From Tannerella sp. (GTDB lineage: Bacteria > Bacteroidota > Bacteroidia > Bacteroidales > Tannerellaceae): a stretch of 44,294 bases of DNA. How positions within the stretch are numbered: the first letter of the stretch is position 1; every line of letters starts with the position of its first letter. The stretch covers positions 1 through 44,294 of the forward strand of contig JAIRMH010000235.1 of NCBI GenBank assembly GCA_031258835.1. Direction: 5' to 3'. Below the pieces are notes generated by a model. It saw only the letters and a program-made list of their open reading frames with translations, was not told where the DNA came from and searched no databases. Shown piece by piece: positions 8,228-16,209 of this stretch. The position numbers were made by a program, and so were the translations under genes.

Positions 8228-8257
8228 CAAATATACGGCATTTTTTTGATATTCAAA
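8228..8257 (-). promoter_or_regulatory. Promoter of the ssb-gldE-gldD operon
   Basis: On the minus strand TTTG (8257-8254), 18 bp, then TATATTTG (8235-8228), a full Bacteroidota -33/-7 pair about 35 bases before the ssb ATG. Confidence 0.7.
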
Positions 8258-8294
8258 ATTTCCCCTATAAATTTTGCCGCATTTTTATCGGTCT

Positions 8295-8326
8295 GTGTGG
8301 ATTGTCGAAAATTTCATGTACATCTG
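8295..8326 (+). promoter_or_regulatory. 32-bp promoter-like element, copy 2, in the ssb-HU intergenic region
   Basis: This copy is on the plus strand and points toward the HU gene, whose ATG is 213 bases away. It matches copy 1 (5065-5096) at 30 of 32 positions, but its -7 box has one change (TACATCTG), so it may be a decayed or weaker promoter. The rest of the 8194-8539 gap holds the ssb and HU promoters and no RNA or gene I can recognise. In several Bacteroidales mutY sits beside ssb; it is absent here. Confidence 0.6.
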
Positions 8327-8461
8327 TAATCTTTTTTTTGTTCCTGTCAATACATTTATTTCGTTGATATAATACAGCTGTGTTGCGCTCTAATCCATTC
8401 ATCATTCAGGGTAAGTACGAAAGATATAGCAATATTTATAAATAAAAAAGCGCAGATTTTT

Positions 8462-8491
8462 TTTGTCTATGATAGAAAAGTAGTATATTTG
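8462..8491 (+). promoter_or_regulatory. Promoter of the HU gene cluster
   Basis: TTTG (8462-8465), 18 bp, then TATATTTG (8484-8491). Both boxes match consensus. The 5' untranslated region would be about 40 nt. Confidence 0.75.
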
Positions 8492-8539
8492 CAGTCCGAA
8501 AAAATTAGAACGTAATATTCATATAATAAAATATTTAAC

Positions 8540-8944
8540 ATGACTAAAGCAGAACTGATTAGCCTGATATCGAAAAGTTCGGGCATTGAGAAGACGGAAG
8601 TTTCTTTTATTGTAGCTAATTTTATGGACATCGTCAAAAGATCGTTAGATGAAGGAGAGAATGTTTATTTAAGAGGATTTGGAAGTTTCATCGTGAAGAA
8701 AAGAGCAGAGAAAAAGGCTCGTAACATTTCGAAGAATACGACCATTACAATACCGGAACACAATGCCCCGGTATTCAAACCGGCAAAAGCATTTCTGGAG
8801 GCGGTAGCTTACAGGGGGAAGAAACCGGCAAAAACGCTTTCTGATACGATAGCTCACGGAAGGATGAAGTTGAAAACATCTTCGGATGCAGCGCCTTACG
8901 GAAGGAAGAAAACGAAGAAGAAAGACGAAAAAAACAAGAAATAA
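8540..8944 (+). CDS. HU-family DNA-binding protein with a repetitive basic C-terminal tail
   Basis: 134 residues, against about 90 for standard HU. The first ~89 residues are a normal HU/IHF fold: KAELISLISKSSGI, the conserved GFGSF motif (NVYLRGFGSFIVKKR), the DNA-binding arm ARNISKNTTITIPEHNAPVF, and KPAKAFLEAV. The remaining ~45 residues are Lys/Arg-rich and made of three degenerate repeats containing AYRGKK, AHGRMK and PYGRKK. HU bends and compacts DNA; the tail, recalling long-tailed HU proteins of some bacteria, may add nonspecific DNA or RNA binding (inference). It has a strong promoter and precedes a tiny ribosomal-type protein and RNase G, an order that recurs in Bacteroidales. Confidence 0.93.
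   Translation: MTKAELISLISKSSGIEKTEVSFIVANFMDIVKRSLDEGENVYLRGFGSFIVKKRAEKKARNISKNTTITIPEHNAPVFKPAKAFLEAVAYRGKKPAKTLSDTIAHGRMKLKTSSDAAPYGRKKTKKKDEKNKK
8804..8920 (+). repeat. Degenerate ~42-45-bp tandem repeat encoding the HU tail
   Basis: Three units (8804-8848, 8849-8890, 8891 onward) each begin with a GTAGCTTAC / ATAGCTCAC / GCGCCTTAC-type block followed by purine-rich codons for Gly-Arg-Lys. Similarity at DNA and protein level indicates expansion of the tail by duplication. Confidence 0.65.
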
Positions 8945-8972
8945 ATAACAAACCATTTAAAATAGAAAAGTT

Positions 8973-9062
8973 ATGCCAAGCGGAAAGAAAAGAAAAAGAC
9001 ACAAGATGGCTACGCATAAGCGTAAAAAAAGACTGAAGAAAAACAGACATAAAAAGAAGTAA
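8973..9062 (+). CDS. 29-residue COX24/AURKAIP1-domain protein, probable small ribosomal protein
   Basis: A very short gene encoding 29 residues: MPSGKKRKRHKMATHKRKKR followed by LKKNRHKKK. Nineteen or more residues are basic. The pattern HKMxTHKRKKRLKKNRHK is that of the COX24/AURKAIP1 C-terminal domain, which in mitochondria is small-subunit ribosomal protein mS38. Bacteroidales proteins of this size and sequence are annotated with that domain, so a structural role on the 30S subunit is likely (established homology, inferred function). It starts 28 bases after the HU stop and lies 90 bases before RNase G. It is easily missed by gene callers because of its length. Confidence 0.85.
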   Translation: MPSGKKRKRHKMATHKRKKRLKKNRHKKK

Positions 9063-9152
9063 GTCTGAAATGAAAGAGTCTGAAAGAACAAGCTTAATAA
9101 AAATGATCGTTATTTAAGTTTGTTCTTTTGTTTATTTATTAAAAAATCGGAT

Positions 9153-10727
9153 GTGGTAAGCGAAATAATTGTAAATGTAACCTCTAAAGAGGTCTCTATC
9201 GCAGTGACGGAGGACAAGGTACTGGTCGAATTTCAGCGGGAAACACGCAACGAATCGTATGCAGTCGGCGATATTTATTTCGGGAAAGTAAAAAAAATAC
9301 TTCCCGGCCTCAATGCTGCATTTATTGATGTCGGATACAAAAAAGAAGGCTTCCTTCATTATCAGGACCTCGGCTCTAATTTTAATACGCAACAGAAGTT
9401 CCTGAAAAAAATACTTTCCGGAGATAAGAAAAATACCATAGTCTCTAAGGTGTCGCTTTTGCCGGAAATGCAGAAAGACGGTAAGATTGCGGAGACGCTC
9501 GCCGCCGGCGAAGAAGTGCTGGTTCAGATAGCAAAAGAACCTATTTCGACGAAAGGCCCACGCTTGACAGCCGAATTGTCTTTTGCCGGACGTTATCTTG
9601 TGCTTATTCCTTTTTCCGATAAAGTTTCCGTTTCTACCAAAATCAAGTCGAATGAAGAACGCGCCAGACTACGACAGTTGATACAGAGCGTTAAAACAAG
9701 GAATTTCGGCGTCATCGTCAGGACATCGGCCGAAGGAAAGCGTGTCGCCGAACTCGACCATGAACTCAAAACCCTGCAGAAACGTTTCGACGACAATATC
9801 CTTAAACTGCACAAATCGAAAGCGCCATCACTTTTTTATGAAGAAACGTCGAGAATGGTAGCCCTCCTGAGAGATGTGTTGAATCCTACTTTCGTACATA
9901 TTTATATTAATAATGCAGATGTGTACAGGAATGTGCTTGATTATGTATCGCTAATATCGCCGGAACAGAAGGATATTGTCAAACATTATACGGACGAATT
10001 GCCTATTTTCGACCATTTTGCTATTACCAAACAGATAAAATCGTCGCTTGCCCGTACGGTTACGTTCAAATATGGAGCATATCTTATCATCGAACATACG
10101 GAAGCCATGCATGTCGTTGATGTGAATAGCGGCAATCGTTCAAATAAAAACGGGAATGAACCGGAGGAGGCTTCCTTTAATGTGAATATTGCAGCCGCGG
10201 ACGAGCTGGCCCGACAGTTGCGCTTACGCGACATGGGCGGCATTATCGTCGTTGACTTTATCGACATGACGGACGCCGCGAATCGCCAGAAACTGTTCGA
10301 GCATATGAACATGGTGATGTCGCACGACCGCGCCCGCCATAATATATTGCCGTTAAGTAAGTTCGGACTGATGCAGATCACACGTCAACGGGTACGGCCA
10401 GTACTGGATATTGATACGTCGGAGACTTGTCCGACATGCTCTGGCTCCGGTCATGCGCGTCCGTCGATCCTGTTTACCGATACGTTGGAGGAGAAATTGG
10501 ATACCCTGACTAACAAGTTACATGTGAAAAATTTTATCCTCCACATACATCCATATGTATATGCCTATATTACAAAAGGGTTTATCTCGATGTTGAAACA
10601 CTGGAAATGGAAATACAGCCGGAACTTGAAAGTGATTCCGAACCAGAGCCTTGGCTTCCTGGAATATAAATTTTATGATGCGGATAACAATGAATTTGAA
10701 GTGAACGAAAAAGTGGAAATCAAATAA
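9153..10727 (+). CDS. rng: Ribonuclease G (RNase E/G family)
   Basis: 524 residues starting at the GTG at 9153. This endoribonuclease processes rRNA 5' ends and takes part in mRNA decay. An S1 domain lies at about residues 35-120 (VGDIYFGKVKKILPGLNAAF, IDVGYKKEGFLHY). The catalytic domain has VVDVNSGN and MGGIIVVDFIDM, with metal-binding aspartates, and the zinc-link motif CPTCSGSGH. There is no long C-terminal degradosome scaffold, so it is RNase G-like. The frame continues 11 codons to a TTG at 9120, but VSEIIVNVTSKEVSIAV aligns with the usual N terminus and gives the usual length. It is probably cotranscribed with HU. Confidence 0.95.
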   Translation: MVSEIIVNVTSKEVSIAVTEDKVLVEFQRETRNESYAVGDIYFGKVKKILPGLNAAFIDVGYKKEGFLHYQDLGSNFNTQQKFLKKILSGDKKNTIVSKVSLLPEMQKDGKIAETLAAGEEVLVQIAKEPISTKGPRLTAELSFAGRYLVLIPFSDKVSVSTKIKSNEERARLRQLIQSVKTRNFGVIVRTSAEGKRVAELDHELKTLQKRFDDNILKLHKSKAPSLFYEETSRMVALLRDVLNPTFVHIYINNADVYRNVLDYVSLISPEQKDIVKHYTDELPIFDHFAITKQIKSSLARTVTFKYGAYLIIEHTEAMHVVDVNSGNRSNKNGNEPEEASFNVNIAAADELARQLRLRDMGGIIVVDFIDMTDAANRQKLFEHMNMVMSHDRARHNILPLSKFGLMQITRQRVRPVLDIDTSETCPTCSGSGHARPSILFTDTLEEKLDTLTNKLHVKNFILHIHPYVYAYITKGFISMLKHWKWKYSRNLKVIPNQSLGFLEYKFYDADNNEFEVNEKVEIK

Positions 10728-10796
10728 ATCCGCTCTGTAAATCCTTCCGAAACAATAATTAACATAACATTATGGATGTCGTATCGTTATTTTTTA

Positions 10797-10804
10797 TAAC
10801 TTTG
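10797..10804 (+). promoter_or_regulatory. -7 box of metK
   Basis: TAACTTTG matches TAnnTTTG and would start transcription within about ten bases of the SAM-II aptamer. No convincing -33 box is seen. Confidence 0.5.
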
Positions 10805-10814
10805 CGGTCGAATT

Positions 10815-10870
10815 GATGTGGACAGATTTGTACTGCTTGCAACCACAGGAAAAAATGCTAAAAAAATTGA
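10815..10870 (+). promoter_or_regulatory. SAM-II riboswitch upstream of metK
   Basis: The sequence has the SAM-II signature in order: 5' P1 strand TGTGG (10817-10821), loop element GATTTG, the conserved CTGCTTGCAA, the 3' P1 strand CCACA (10843-10847), an A-rich joiner, then ATGCTAAAAAA, the segment that closes the H-type pseudoknot. SAM-II binds S-adenosylmethionine and usually sequesters the ribosome-binding region. It lies just before the SAM synthetase gene, giving simple product feedback. About 85 bases separate it from the metK ATG, including a T-rich run, so control could be transcriptional or translational. Confidence 0.88.
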
Positions 10871-10954
10871 TCCCCTTTTTTTCTTGCCGTTTCGGTAGAA
10901 CATTCCCCAACGTTGATTCATTATTTATGTTTAACTTAATAAATGAATGAAGTA

Positions 10955-12247
10955 ATGAGTTATTTATTTACATCAGAGTCGGTGTCGGAAGGACATCCCG
11001 ACAAAGTTTCCGATCAGATATCGGATGCGTTATTAGATGCATTTTTGGCGCAGGACAAACAATCAAAAGTGGCATGCGAAACGCTGGTTACTACCGGTCA
11101 GGTAGTGGTTGCCGGCGAAGTTAAATCAAGCGCTTATGTGGATGTACATGATGTTGTGCGTAATGTAATCGAAAAAATCGGTTATACAAAGAGCGAATAT
11201 CAGTTTGAAGCAAAATCGTGCGGCATACTCTCCGCTATTCATGAGCAAAGTCCGGATATCAACCGCGGTGTTGACCGACAAAATCAAGGGGCTGATGATC
11301 AAGGGGCAGGCGATCAGGGGATGATGTTCGGTTATGCAACGAACGAAACGGAGAATTTTATGCCGTTAGCACTTGACTTGGCACACAGCCTGATGAAAGA
11401 ACTTTCCGTAATACGTAAGAACGAAATTGAACGGATGCCGTATCTGCGTCCTGATGCAAAGAGTCAGGTTACGATTGAATATGACGACAATGGAACGCCA
11501 TTGCGCATAGATACGATTGTAATATCTACGCAGCATGACGAATTTGTAACAGCCGGAAACGGATTATCGGAGGAAGATGCCGACCGGCAGATGCAGCGTG
11601 CAATAACGGAAGATGTGAAGACGATTCTGATTCCGCGCGTAAAAGCGCAATATCCGGCGAAAGTACAGGCGTTGTTCGACGATCATATCACTTATTACGT
11701 CAATCCTACCGGCAAGTTCGTTATCGGCGGACCGCACGGAGATACGGGACTGACGGGACGTAAGATTATTGTCGATACTTACGGCGGCAAGGGCGCGCAC
11801 GGTGGCGGCGCTTTTTCGGGAAAAGACCCGTCGAAAGTAGACCGTTCAGCGGCTTATGCCTCGCGTCATATAGCCAAAAATCTTGTTGCGGCAGGAGTGG
11901 CGGACGAGGTGTTGGTGCAGGTATCCTATGCGATCGGCGTTGCTAAGCCAATGAATATTTTTGTTAATACATACGGTCGCTCCAACGTAAACCTTACCGA
12001 CGGAGAGATCGCAGAAAAGGTCGCAATACTGTTTGATATGCGCCCCAAAGCCATCGAAGAACGGATGAAATTGCGAAACCCGATCTACTTTGAGACCGCT
12101 TCTCATGGACACATGGGGCGTACACCGGAGTTCGTTACGAAGGTTTTCGAATCGCGCTACAAAGATCCGGTGACGTATGAAGTTGAATTGTTCACATGGG
12201 AAAAGTTAGACTATGTCGATAAGATAAAAAAAGCGTTCGGATTGTAG
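10955..12247 (+). CDS. metK: S-adenosylmethionine synthetase
   Basis: 430 residues, the standard Bacteroidales length. It makes SAM from methionine and ATP in the cytoplasm. Motifs: [18 protein letters not shown] at the N terminus, [15 protein letters not shown] for the ATP site, [14 protein letters not shown] and [21 protein letters not shown] short Gln/Gly-rich repeat ([13 protein letters not shown]) precedes the ATP loop. An ATG four codons upstream (10943) is in frame, but [11 protein letters not shown] is the conserved N terminus. It is a single-gene unit: riboswitch upstream, hairpin terminator downstream, with a convergent gene beyond. Confidence 0.97.
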   Translation: MSYLFTSESVSEGHPDKVSDQISDALLDAFLAQDKQSKVACETLVTTGQVVVAGEVKSSAYVDVHDVVRNVIEKIGYTKSEYQFEAKSCGILSAIHEQSPDINRGVDRQNQGADDQGAGDQGMMFGYATNETENFMPLALDLAHSLMKELSVIRKNEIERMPYLRPDAKSQVTIEYDDNGTPLRIDTIVISTQHDEFVTAGNGLSEEDADRQMQRAITEDVKTILIPRVKAQYPAKVQALFDDHITYYVNPTGKFVIGGPHGDTGLTGRKIIVDTYGGKGAHGGGAFSGKDPSKVDRSAAYASRHIAKNLVAAGVADEVLVQVSYAIGVAKPMNIFVNTYGRSNVNLTDGEIAEKVAILFDMRPKAIEERMKLRNPIYFETASHGHMGRTPEFVTKVFESRYKDPVTYEVELFTWEKLDYVDKIKKAFGL

Positions 12248-12299
12248 CATGTCAGCTAACGAAGCGGGTAAAATCCCGGATCAGGATATGTAAAACAAT

Positions 12300-12336
12300 G
12301 AAAGCAGGTATCTCGCGATAGCTGCTTTCTTGTTTT
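12300..12336 (+). terminator. Terminator after metK
   Basis: GAAAGCAG (12300-12307) pairs with CTGCTTTC (12322-12329), an 8-bp stem with a 14-base loop, followed by TTGTTTTA. It lies between the convergent metK and fimbrillin-like genes. Confidence 0.6.
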
Positions 12337-12390
12337 ATCGGTCATCCGATAATAATATTGTAATAATGAATAATGAATAATGAAACTCTT

Positions 12391-15108
12391 TTAAAATTCT
12401 CTAACGCATCTTATTCTGAATTGTTGAGATTTATGTTGAATCGGAGCATTGCCCGATCCTCCGGCATCGGCTCTGCTTCCGCTTCCGAAGATAGTCCATG
12501 CATGCGTATCGGCTGCCGAAGATTCCGTCGCGCTCCAATAGTAATCCTCTCTAAGTAAGTTGAATCCCGTGAATGTCTTTTTTATTTCATTCTGTAATAT
12601 CCAAATGGACTGAAGCTCGCGTTGCGTCGGGAGTCTCCAACCTGTGACGCCCCCTTCGGCATATGAATTGCATGCGGTTATGCTCCATGGTGCTCCTGAT
12701 GTAGAAAGATCGTTAACCGCTACACGAAGCGTTTTAAATAACGTGTTATTATTGTAGGAATTTTCATTTCCTGCGCCATCGTTCTTGCTGATTATCGTAT
12801 AACTTGCTGTCGGCATTCCATTTTCGAAATCTATCACAGGATAGCTACCCGGTAATATCATACTGCTCCCTCCTGCTACGTCGCGTACGCAACGAGCCCA
12901 GTTTTTATCGCTTTTATAGTGATGACCGACATTGCCGAATTTGAAATTTATTAACTGGGCTTCATCGGTATACAATTTATTAGCCGTAGAACTCCAGAAT
13001 ATACTATCAATACCGATGCGTCTAAAGTTTGATGTGCCAATATCTTTAAGAAAATTGTAAGATAGCCACATGCCCAATAACTGAGCCTGAGAAGGTAAAT
13101 ACCATTTCAATTCTCCGTCAACACTGCCTGATCCGGTGATTCTGTTTTTATGCGCACAATAATTGATCGCCTGGTATAAGGTATTCTGATAGTCGAAAGG
13201 GGTAACAGCATTGTTATATTTGCTCCAGTCGAATGCGGATTTGGCGGACAGACGTCCGTTATATATTGCATTACTAAACGTAACCGGACTTCCCGTACCT
13301 ATGTATGTGGGCATTGTAGTGAACTCGTATCGCTGTTCCGTATATAACATGGCGGTATAAATGCTGTCATCCGCAGGCGTCACATTTGTGTAGCCGAATC
13401 TGCCTACCGGTATAGCCGGCAATTGTGTTATGCATAGTTTCCTTTTTACACCGCCGCTGGTTGTAACAGTGACGCTTCCCGTTCGTGAATAGCCCGTCAG
13501 ATTTTCATCCAGATGTAAATACAACTTTGTAGACATACCGTTATATGATGTTAGCATACCTGTCGAAGTATAAAGCCGACTCGTTGATATATTCAGCCAT
13601 CCGGGGGTTATATTATCTTTTCCGTCTTCATAAACGCTTGCTTGCGTATACTCTTCGCTAAAATTGAAAATACTGTCGCCAACAATAAAGTGAGCGTCAC
13701 ATATCCGTTGGGCGGGTAACATCAGGTATCTCACAATATTTCCGGCTTTCATACTTATCTCGCCGCTGACATTAAACTCCGGAAATTTCGAAAACTCATC
13801 TTCGCTAAGGTCGAGTTTAAATTTAAAATTTCCGCAATGTTGCTGGTCTAACAGGATCTTTCCGTCTTTGAACCCCGTAGGATTCAATGCCTTATTATCC
13901 GTATCAATGCCCTCTGTAAATATTTCCATCCCGTTAATCTCAGCGCCGGTGTTTGTTGTGAAGTCTTCAAAATTAAAATATAGCGCTTGCGCATCCGTGC
14001 AGAAGTCGATGATCGCTTCCCCGTTGGAATCGAATTTTATTTCCGGCGATACCGTCAGATAAGTCCCGTAAATGTTTCCGTCTCCATTCACATCTTTCCA
14101 GGGCTGTACATCTATGGTTATTACCGGCTCAAGGCTTTGCCCGCGCACCTTTATGTCTAATGTATAAATATAGTTTCTCAACAAGGCATTTCTGCTTGTT
14201 ACAGTAAATAAGTCATAATCATAAGAGGCTACTTTTGCCCCGTCGGTAGGAGAATATGTAGGAATTGTCACTCTTACCTTGGTTATATCCCCAGTGCTGT
14301 ATGTTGATAAGTGATTCTCATTTACATAAAAAGAGTCTATCTGTCCTCCAGCCGTATTATTAAAGGTTGGGGAAGGGCGGAGCGAAGAAGGCAAAGGAGG
14401 CAAACCGCTGCGTTCCGGATAATTGATATATCCGAATGTGGACTGGCCTTTGGCGACATCAGCTCCCGGAAATAACGACGTTTGGTTAGGTACGTTTAAT
14501 GCTTGTATTTTAACATTATCGTAATCTATTTCCAGATCTTTGGGAAGGATGAGGAGGTGTTTTGATATGTTCACACGAACTTTCGCTACGTCGCGAACCA
14601 GATGTATCGTACCTTCATAAGACGTCCCGTTGGATCGGATGGAATCCGAGCCGCTCATAAAAAACAAAGTTTCGCGATCGGTGGCGTCGGGATAAATCTC
14701 ACCGGTTATAGTTTTTACGCTTTTGCGGTTTGCATAAACTCTCGCAAAAAGTTTTCCGTCAATGATATTATCCACTTCATAACCTATCTCCACAATGGAA
14801 TCGTTTGTATTTAACGCTATCTTCAATTCGCTCCTGTGGAACTGACTTTCTTTTAACAGCCCGTTGTTTTCATATAAATCTACATATAACGAGTCAATGC
14901 GATTTTCAAGTGCCGAGGCGTCTTCATTGGCATAAGTAGACACGCTTCCTTTCGGAATAAATACTTTTAAGGACACCTGTCCGCTCTTTATTATCGGTTC
15001 GATCTCCTGATCAACAATGCGTTCATTTGTACACTTTGTACACAATATCATACAAAACCACAGTGTCAAACAACACATCAAAAAAGATGCTATACGTTTC
15101 ATTTTCAT
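12391..15108 (-). CDS. Fimbrillin-like cell-surface protein with two C-terminal FISUMP/Lcl-type domains
   Basis: 905 residues. A signal peptide is clear (MKMKRIASFLMCCLTLWF) and is followed by a Cys-rich LCTKCTNE segment that could be a lipid attachment site, though not a canonical lipobox. Residues ~40-350 resemble P. gingivalis FimA/Mfa-type fimbrillins: a two-sandwich region ending in RNALLRNYIYTLDIKVRG and VITIDVQPWKDV. Two related C-terminal domains follow (~580-750 and ~755-905), with LPSQAQLLGMW...FWSST...ARCVRDV and WRLPTQRELQSIW...YWSATES...RIRCVREF, typical of FISUMP/DUF1566-like modules. Such proteins are fimbrial tip or surface adhesins (inference). It stands alone on the minus strand; no other fimbrial genes are nearby. 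FimA similarity is weak, so another lipoprotein class is possible. Confidence 0.75.
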   Translation of the reverse strand: MKMKRIASFLMCCLTLWFCMILCTKCTNERIVDQEIEPIIKSGQVSLKVFIPKGSVSTYANEDASALENRIDSLYVDLYENNGLLKESQFHRSELKIALNTNDSIVEIGYEVDNIIDGKLFARVYANRKSVKTITGEIYPDATDRETLFFMSGSDSIRSNGTSYEGTIHLVRDVAKVRVNISKHLLILPKDLEIDYDNVKIQALNVPNQTSLFPGADVAKGQSTFGYINYPERSGLPPLPSSLRPSPTFNNTAGGQIDSFYVNENHLSTYSTGDITKVRVTIPTYSPTDGAKVASYDYDLFTVTSRNALLRNYIYTLDIKVRGQSLEPVITIDVQPWKDVNGDGNIYGTYLTVSPEIKFDSNGEAIIDFCTDAQALYFNFEDFTTNTGAEINGMEIFTEGIDTDNKALNPTGFKDGKILLDQQHCGNFKFKLDLSEDEFSKFPEFNVSGEISMKAGNIVRYLMLPAQRICDAHFIVGDSIFNFSEEYTQASVYEDGKDNITPGWLNISTSRLYTSTGMLTSYNGMSTKLYLHLDENLTGYSRTGSVTVTTSGGVKRKLCITQLPAIPVGRFGYTNVTPADDSIYTAMLYTEQRYEFTTMPTYIGTGSPVTFSNAIYNGRLSAKSAFDWSKYNNAVTPFDYQNTLYQAINYCAHKNRITGSGSVDGELKWYLPSQAQLLGMWLSYNFLKDIGTSNFRRIGIDSIFWSSTANKLYTDEAQLINFKFGNVGHHYKSDKNWARCVRDVAGGSSMILPGSYPVIDFENGMPTASYTIISKNDGAGNENSYNNNTLFKTLRVAVNDLSTSGAPWSITACNSYAEGGVTGWRLPTQRELQSIWILQNEIKKTFTGFNLLREDYYWSATESSAADTHAWTIFGSGSRADAGGSGNAPIQHKSQQFRIRCVREF

Positions 15109-15198
15109 ATATTTATATTCTTATTTTGTTTCACATTACAACGTTAATTATTGAAATTAAAATAAATTTATCCTTAGAAAAGAATCACAAATCTCATG

Positions 15199-15304
15199 CA
15201 AAGGTAGATCTATCAAAATATATATTCACTATACAAATCTATATGAATACAATCGCCAAATATCTACAAGTCCAATATCTTGTCTATGCAAATCTATACG
15301 AATA
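15199..15304 (-). promoter_or_regulatory. Direct-repeat promoter region upstream of the fimbrillin-like gene
   Basis: Two 21-bp direct repeats (15229-15249 and 15284-15304), identical at 19 of 21 positions, start 55 bp apart in a very AT-rich gap. On the minus strand each contains TAGATTTG, a -7 consensus match (15241-15234 and 15296-15289). A third match, TACCTTTG, is at 15206-15199. None has a clear -33 box. The spacing and position suggest multiple promoters or a repeated regulator site. Confidence 0.5.
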
Positions 15305-15367
15305 TTTTTATTTATCTTCATTAATCGACTTATAATCAATTACATATTATTTTCATTTGATTTTATA

Positions 15368-15389
15368 CCGGAAGTATAAATGCTTCCGG
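15368..15389 (-). terminator. Hairpin after mlaF
   Basis: CCGGAAG (15368-15374) pairs perfectly with CTTCCGG (15383-15389) around an 8-base loop, 19 bases beyond the mlaF stop. The minus-strand 3' flank is only moderately T-rich, so this may be a weak terminator or a 3'-end stabiliser. Confidence 0.45.
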
Positions 15390-15407
15390 CAAAATTTATT
15401 TCATAAC

Positions 15408-16208
15408 TCACTCCGTATTACTTTTTTCATCATTTATGTCTTTTTGTTGTATCTCTTTTTCCAGCTCTTTAGCTTTACGAAGGAGATCTGATGCAAAGAT
15501 AAATTCCTCCAACGCTTTGTTTCCGGAGCTTATGACCTGCTCTTTGGTACCGTTCCATACGCACATGCCCTCCTTTATAAAGACAATATTTTCGCCGATG
15601 TTCATCACGGAATTCATGTCGTGCGTATTGACGAGAGTTGTCATGCCGTATTCTTTCGTAATGCCATGTATCAGGTCGTCGATGATGAGTGCGGTTTTCG
15701 GATCCAATCCCGAATTTGGTTCGTCGCAGAACAGATATTTGGGTTGTAGCGCGATTGCGCGTGCGATAGCGGCCCGTTTCATCATACCTCCACTTATCTC
15801 CGATGGATACAAATCGTATGTTCCTGACAAGTCAACCCTTTCCAGACATGAAATAGCGCGTTTTCGTCTTTCCCTTACGGATTTTCCCGAGAACATATCC
15901 AATGGGAACATCACGTTTTCCAGCACCGTCATACTGTCGAACAGGGCAGACCCTTGAAACAGCAAACCCATTTCGCGTCGCAGGATCAACGTCTCGCGTT
16001 TATTCATTTTCAAGATATTGCGGCCATCGAATATGATGTCGCCGGAATCGGGCGTCATTAAACCGATCACATTTTTCAGTAAAATCGTTTTCCCGGAACC
16101 GCTCCGTCCTATGATAAGGTTGGTTTTTCCGGTTTCGAAAACCGTACTTATATCATTAATGACTGTTCTTCCGTCGAACGATTTGATGAGATGTTTTACT
16201 TCAATCAT
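15408..16208 (-). CDS. mlaF: ABC transporter ATP-binding protein, MlaF type
   Basis: 266 residues. It is the ATPase of an MlaE-family lipid transporter that moves phospholipids between inner and outer membranes. Walker A GRSGSGKT is at 34-41, the Q-loop in GLLFQGSALFDSMTVLENV, the signature SGGMMKRAAIARAI, Walker B YLFCDEPNSGLDP and the switch His in VNTHDMNSV. FQGSALFDSMTVxENVxFPL is characteristic of MlaF. It directly follows the permease gene (one base between stop and start). No MlaD-type MCE substrate-binding gene is in the window, so it must be elsewhere. It is the last gene of the envelope operon. Confidence 0.92.
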   Translation of the reverse strand: MIEVKHLIKSFDGRTVINDISTVFETGKTNLIIGRSGSGKTILLKNVIGLMTPDSGDIIFDGRNILKMNKRETLILRREMGLLFQGSALFDSMTVLENVMFPLDMFSGKSVRERRKRAISCLERVDLSGTYDLYPSEISGGMMKRAAIARAIALQPKYLFCDEPNSGLDPKTALIIDDLIHGITKEYGMTTLVNTHDMNSVMNIGENIVFIKEGMCVWNGTKEQVISSGNKALEEFIFASDLLRKAKELEKEIQQKDINDEKSNTE

Positions 16209-16209
16209 A

